Shown here in pieces: positions 60,463-64,000 of a DNA stretch of 64,000 nucleotides. The stretch comes from Pseudomonas kilonensis (GTDB lineage Bacteria > Pseudomonadota > Gammaproteobacteria > Pseudomonadales > Pseudomonadaceae): contig NZ_LHVH01000017.1 in NCBI RefSeq assembly GCF_001269885.1, positions 1,076,940 through 1,140,939 of the forward strand, in the 5' to 3' direction. Numbering within the stretch: the stretch's first letter is position 1; the number at the start of each line of letters is the position of its first letter. The position numbers were made by a program, and so were the translations under genes. The notes beneath the pieces are model-generated. The model was given only the letters and a program-made list of their open reading frames with translations, was not told the DNA's origin and searched no databases.

Positions 60463-63158
60463 ACCTGTTCGATATTCATGCCCAATGGCCGGGCCAGACC
60501 ACTGAAGATGCTCAAGAAGTTGCTGAATGGCGGGACGCCTTGCTGTCGGTTATCGCCCATAGCGGCACGGCACAGGCCAAACAGATTCTCGACATGCTGG
60601 TGGCTGTGGCAAGCGCCTCGGACATCGGTTGGCGGCCCAGCCATGGCACGCCTTACATCAATACCATCAGTGTTGAGTGCCAGCCGGTATTTCCAGGGGA
60701 CCTGGCCATCGAAGAACGGCTGGCCTCGATCATGCGCTGGAATGCGTTGGCCATGGTTGCCAGGGCCAACTACGCCTATGGCGAATTGGGCGGCCATATC
60801 GCCAGTTATGCCAGCGCGGCGGATTTGTTCGAAGTGGGCTTCAACCATTTTTTCAAAGCGCGAACCGAAAGGAGCGGTGGCGATCTGGTGTTCTATCAGC
60901 CGCACTCGGCGCCAGGGGTCTATGCCCGGGCGTTCCTCGAGGGACGCCTGGAAGAACAGGATCTGCTGCATTATCGGCAAGAGATCAGCGCGCGCGCCAA
61001 GGGTGTCCGGGGGCTGTCGAGTTACCCGCATCCTTGGTTGATGCCGGACTTCTGGCAGTTTCCGACCGGTTCCATGGGCATCGGTCCGATCAGCTCGATC
61101 TACCAGGCGCGCTTCATGCGTTACCTGGAGCATCGAGGCCTGCAAGACACCTCCGGGCGAACCGTCTGGGGCGTGTTTGGCGACGGGGAAATGGATGAGC
61201 CGGAAAGCATGTCGGCACTGACGCTGGCCGCGCGGGAAGGGCTGGATAATCTGGTCTGGGTGGTCAATTGCAACCTGCAACGGCTGGACGGGCCGGTTCG
61301 TGGCAATGGTCGCATCATCGACGAGCTGGAGGCGTTGTTTGGTGGGGCAGGCTGGAACGTCATCAAACTGGTCTGGGGTTCCGACTGGGACAGTTTGTTT
61401 GCGCGTGATACAGATGGCGCGCTGGTCAAGGCGCTGTCCAGCACCGTCGATGGCCAGTTCCAGACGTTCGCGGCAAAAGACGGGCGCTTTAACCGTGATC
61501 ATTTCTTTGGTCAGAACGAGGCATTGGCGCAGTTGGGACAAGGCCTGAGCGATGAACAGATCGACCGTCTGAAACGTGGCGGTCACGACATGGTGAAGAT
61601 ATTCGCCGCCTATCAAAGCGCGCTGCTCGAAGGCAAGAAACCCACCGTGATTCTGGCGCAGACCAAGAAGGGCTTCGGCATGGGCGATGCCGGGCAGGGC
61701 AAGATGACCGTGCACCAGCAGAAGAAGCTCGACAGGGAGGCGCTGATCGCGTTCCGCAATCGTTTCAACCTGCCGTTGACTGATGAACAGGCCGCCTCGT
61801 TGAGCTTCTTCAAGCCCGCTGAAGACAGTGCTGAAATGCGCTATCTGCATGAGCGTCGCCGTGCATTGGGCGGCTACATGCCATCGCGTCCTTCGACTGC
61901 CGAATCATTGGCGGTGCCTGACGTCAGCAGCTATGGCGCGTTTGCCATTGCTGCCCAAGGCAAGGAAATGTCCACCACCATGGCGTTCGTTCGAATGCTC
62001 AGTGGTCTGCTGCGGGACAAACAACTGGGCCCGCGCATCGTGCCGATCGTGGCGGATGAAGCGCGTACGTTCGGCATGGCCAGCCTGTTCAAGCAGATCG
62101 GTATTTATTCCAGCGTGGGGCAGCGATATGAGCCGGAAGACATCGGTTCGATCCTGAGCTATCGAGAAGCGCTGGACGGCCAGATTCTCGAAGAGGGCAT
62201 CAGCGAGGCGGGGGCGATCAGTTCCTGGGTTGCAGCGGCGACCAGCTATTCGGTGCATGGCTTGCCGATGCTGCCGTTCTACATCTACTACTCGATGTTC
62301 GGCTTCCAGCGCATCGGCGACCTGATCTGGGCGGCGGCGGATCAACGGGCCCGCGGTTTTTTGCTCGGGGCCACCGCAGGCCGCACGACATTGGGGGGCG
62401 AAGGTCTGCAGCACCAGGACGGCAACAGTCATCTGATGGCGGCGATGGTCCCCAACTGCCGTGCCTACGATCCGGCATTTGCCGGCGAGTTCGCGGTGAT
62501 CCTGGATCACGGCATGCGTCAGATGCTGGAGCGTCAGGTGGACGAGTTTTATTACGTCACCTTGATGAACGAGAACTACCCGCAGCCCAACCTTCCTGAA
62601 GGCGTCGAACAGGCGATTATCAAGGGCATGTATCGGTTCGCCCGGCATGAAGTCGAGGGTGCGCGTGGAAGTGTCCAGTTGTTGGGTTCCGGCGCCATCC
62701 TGCGCGAAGTGATTGCCGCCGCCGAGTTGCTGGAGAGCGACTGGGGTATCGACAGTCAGGTCTGGAGCGTTACCAGCTTCACCGAGTTGGCACGTGATGC
62801 CCGTGAAGTGGAACGTTGGAATCGACTGCATCCTGGACAGCCTTCGCGCCGTAGTCATGTCCAGGCGTCGCTCAACGACTCGGTGCCGATCATTGCTTGC
62901 ACCGATTACGTTCGCGCCTTGCCGCAGTTGATCGCCAGTTATCTCGATGCCCGCTACACGGTACTCGGGACCGACGGGTTTGGCCGTAGTGATACCCGCG
63001 ACCAGTTGCGCAGGTTCTTCGAAGTGGACCGCCACCAGATTGTCTTGAGTGCGCTGACTGCCCTGGTGCACATGGGGCGCCTCGATGCCAGTGTGTGTGC
63101 CGAGGCCATTGGGCGGTACGCCATTGATGTGGACGCGGTGGCCCCTTGGGATGCTTGA
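60459..63158 (+). CDS. 2-oxoacid dehydrogenase E1 (AceE-type, homodimeric), probably for 2-oxobutyrate
   Basis: 899 residues from the ATG at 60459 (AGGAG upstream), the full AceE length. Substrate and TPP parts: YQPHSAPGVYARAFLEGRLE, the TPP motif GVFGDGEMDEPESMSALTLA with VWVVNCNLQRLDGPVRGNG, and the transketolase-like C-terminal GAISSWVAAATSYSVHGLPM. It decarboxylates a 2-oxoacid and passes the acyl group to an E2 lipoyl protein, which is not encoded here. P. putida MdeB, next to methionine gamma-lyase, is a similar E1 acting on 2-oxobutyrate. Since acdS nearby makes 2-oxobutyrate, the same use is likely. Confidence 0.9.
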   Translation: MNLFDIHAQWPGQTTEDAQEVAEWRDALLSVIAHSGTAQAKQILDMLVAVASASDIGWRPSHGTPYINTISVECQPVFPGDLAIEERLASIMRWNALAMVARANYAYGELGGHIASYASAADLFEVGFNHFFKARTERSGGDLVFYQPHSAPGVYARAFLEGRLEEQDLLHYRQEISARAKGVRGLSSYPHPWLMPDFWQFPTGSMGIGPISSIYQARFMRYLEHRGLQDTSGRTVWGVFGDGEMDEPESMSALTLAAREGLDNLVWVVNCNLQRLDGPVRGNGRIIDELEALFGGAGWNVIKLVWGSDWDSLFARDTDGALVKALSSTVDGQFQTFAAKDGRFNRDHFFGQNEALAQLGQGLSDEQIDRLKRGGHDMVKIFAAYQSALLEGKKPTVILAQTKKGFGMGDAGQGKMTVHQQKKLDREALIAFRNRFNLPLTDEQAASLSFFKPAEDSAEMRYLHERRRALGGYMPSRPSTAESLAVPDVSSYGAFAIAAQGKEMSTTMAFVRMLSGLLRDKQLGPRIVPIVADEARTFGMASLFKQIGIYSSVGQRYEPEDIGSILSYREALDGQILEEGISEAGAISSWVAAATSYSVHGLPMLPFYIYYSMFGFQRIGDLIWAAADQRARGFLLGATAGRTTLGGEGLQHQDGNSHLMAAMVPNCRAYDPAFAGEFAVILDHGMRQMLERQVDEFYYVTLMNENYPQPNLPEGVEQAIIKGMYRFARHEVEGARGSVQLLGSGAILREVIAAAELLESDWGIDSQVWSVTSFTELARDAREVERWNRLHPGQPSRRSHVQASLNDSVPIIACTDYVRALPQLIASYLDARYTVLGTDGFGRSDTRDQLRRFFEVDRHQIVLSALTALVHMGRLDASVCAEAIGRYAIDVDAVAPWDA

Positions 63159-63490
63159 TTTCAGGGGGGGTGTATATCCGTTGCTGCGGTAACGGCCGCT
63201 TAGGGTTCCGCTCTTACAGCGGCTCACTTTTGAGAAGCGCAAAAGTAAGCAAAACGCTCATGCCCCACCACTCGGTGCCTCGCCTAGGCTCGGCATGCCT
63301 GAACGAAGGCATTGCTCCGTGGGCCGCCGCGAAGGGCCATCCATGGCCCAGCGCGGCTAACCCGGCATCCATGCCGGGTTGCCCACTGCGCAATACCTTC
63401 GTTCAGCCAGCGTGGTTAACGGGGCGCCGAGATCAACGTCCACCGCGAGGCGGCCTAGTAGCCGACCTGGTTCTTGGTGGGACCGCGTTT
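63159..63490. repeat. Intergenic repeat-like segment
   Basis: No gene. The sequence contains the motif TTTTGAGAAGCGCAAAAGTA and several palindromes (for example AACCCGGCATCCATGCCGGGTT at about 63358-63379). This type of segment recurs between genes in P. fluorescens-group genomes; I assign it from memory of such motifs, not by a search. Confidence 0.5.
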
Positions 63491-63494
63491 CTCC

Positions 63495-64000
63495 TGTGGG
63501 AGCGGGCTTGCCCGCGAAGACGGCGGCACATCCAACGCTGATGCAAGCTGATCCACCGCCATCGCGAGCAAGCTTTGCTCCCACAGGAATTTGCAGTGGC
63601 CGCAAATCTGTAGATCGCCCCCGACCCAGTGTGGGAGCGGGCTTGCCCGCGAAGACGGCGGCACATCCAACACTGATGCAAGCTGATCCACCGCCATCGC
63701 GAGCAAGCTTTGCTCCCACAGGGATTTGCAGTGGCCGCAAATCTGTAGATCGTTCCCGACCCAGTGAGGGAGCGAGCCTGCTCGCGAAGACGGCGGCACA
63801 TCCAACGTTGATGCAAGCTGATCCACCGCTATCGCGAGCAAGCTTTGCTCCCACAGGGATTTGCAGTGGCCGCAAATCTGTAGATCGTTCCCGACCCAGT
63901 GTGGGAGCGAGCCTGCTCGCGATGACGGCGGCACATCCAACGCTGATGCAAGCTGATCCACAGCCATCGCGAGCAGGCTCGCTCCCACAGGAATTTGCAG
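63495..64000. repeat. 135-bp tandem array of REP pairs, 3.7 copies
   Basis: Units start at 63495, 63630, 63765 and 63900, a constant 135-bp period; the array runs past the window edge. Each unit has a forward REP (GTGGGAGCGGGCTTGCCCGC or the variant GAGCGAGCCTGCTCGC), a spacer with GACGGCGGCACATCCAAC, an inverse REP (ATCGCGAGCAAGCTTTGCTC) and a tail with GATTTGCAGTGGCCGCAAAT. Long minus-strand frames here are by-products of the repeat period (135 is divisible by three), not genes. Confidence 0.92.

Noticed and set aside
60411..63242. Two long minus-strand frames opposite the E1 gene
   Set aside because: Both mirror the codon pattern of the E1 gene, whose TPP motifs and length are unmistakable. 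No start signals or motifs support the antisense frames.
63357..63988. Minus-strand frames with repeated protein blocks
   Set aside because: They translate the 135-bp REP array; the period divisible by three keeps frames open. Not a repeat protein.
63495..64000. Regular repeats that might be a CRISPR array
   Set aside because: The unit is 135 bp and repeated almost whole, including the spacer. The palindromes are REP sequences; there are no short repeats with unique spacers and no cas genes.

Overview
The window looks like chromosome from a plant-associated Pseudomonas of the P. fluorescens group. Evidence: a 338-residue ACC deaminase with every diagnostic residue next to its Lrp-type regulator; many REP/BIME palindromes of the GTGGGAGCGGGCTTGCCCGCGA type; a pyruvate-dehydrogenase-type E1 paralogue; several LysE, DUF2955 and MFS exporters; and a likely type III effector gene behind an hrp-box-like promoter. 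No plasmid or phage backbone is visible. It is mostly accessory metabolism with insertion-sequence and pseudogene debris.

Left part (1-6.9 kb): a SoxC-like molybdenum sulfite dehydrogenase (cut by the window edge), a TetR regulator and a DMT exporter share a TetR-type palindrome, ACCGATCGGT, found upstream of both targets. Then comes a polyamine-type cluster: AraC regulator with an NTF2-like N-terminus, PuuB-like FAD oxidase, cupin and PotF-like binding protein.

Candidate former island (7.0-21.9 kb): this segment is bounded by two diverged ~140-bp direct repeats. Each holds the last 21 bases of a tRNA-Gly(GCC) gene followed by a terminator. Inside are a beheaded low-GC gene overlapping a small gene, an IS5-type remnant, a truncated metallo-beta-lactamase lipoprotein, a PhoD-like phosphatase, a decayed amt 3' end spread over three frames, and an intact uptake operon (XRE regulator, peptide-type ABC transporter, NylB-like serine hydrolase, porin).

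Signalling and debris (22-32 kb): a REC-REC-histidine kinase, a MHYT-GGDEF-EAL protein, an EAL remnant, an unknown 302-residue protein, an RTX tail fused to an IS66 remnant, and a 1076-residue Upf1-like SF1 helicase.

Central cluster (32.4-39.8 kb), the best candidate for an undescribed pathway: seven tightly packed genes encode a luciferase-like monooxygenase, a cysteine hydrolase, a TrpD homologue, a TrpF-phosphoribosyltransferase fusion, an MFS carrier, a UbiD-type decarboxylase and a HAD phosphatase. The TrpD and TrpF active sites look intact, yet no other trp gene is present. This suggests that an anthranilate-like acid is ribosylated, rearranged, dephosphorylated and decarboxylated.

Right part (40-64 kb): a LacI-controlled MocDEF-like three-component oxygenase with a sugar isomerase; a candidate type III effector; HlyD, EAL and P-loop gene wrecks; two LysE exporters around an Lrp regulator; a periplasmic binding protein paired with a double-kinase hybrid sensor; a DUF2955/HlyD efflux operon; then acdR-acdS with two small unknown genes and an E1 enzyme that may oxidise the 2-oxobutyrate AcdS makes. 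The window ends in a 135-bp tandem array of REP pairs. Starts, domains and functions were assigned by eye; no database search was run.
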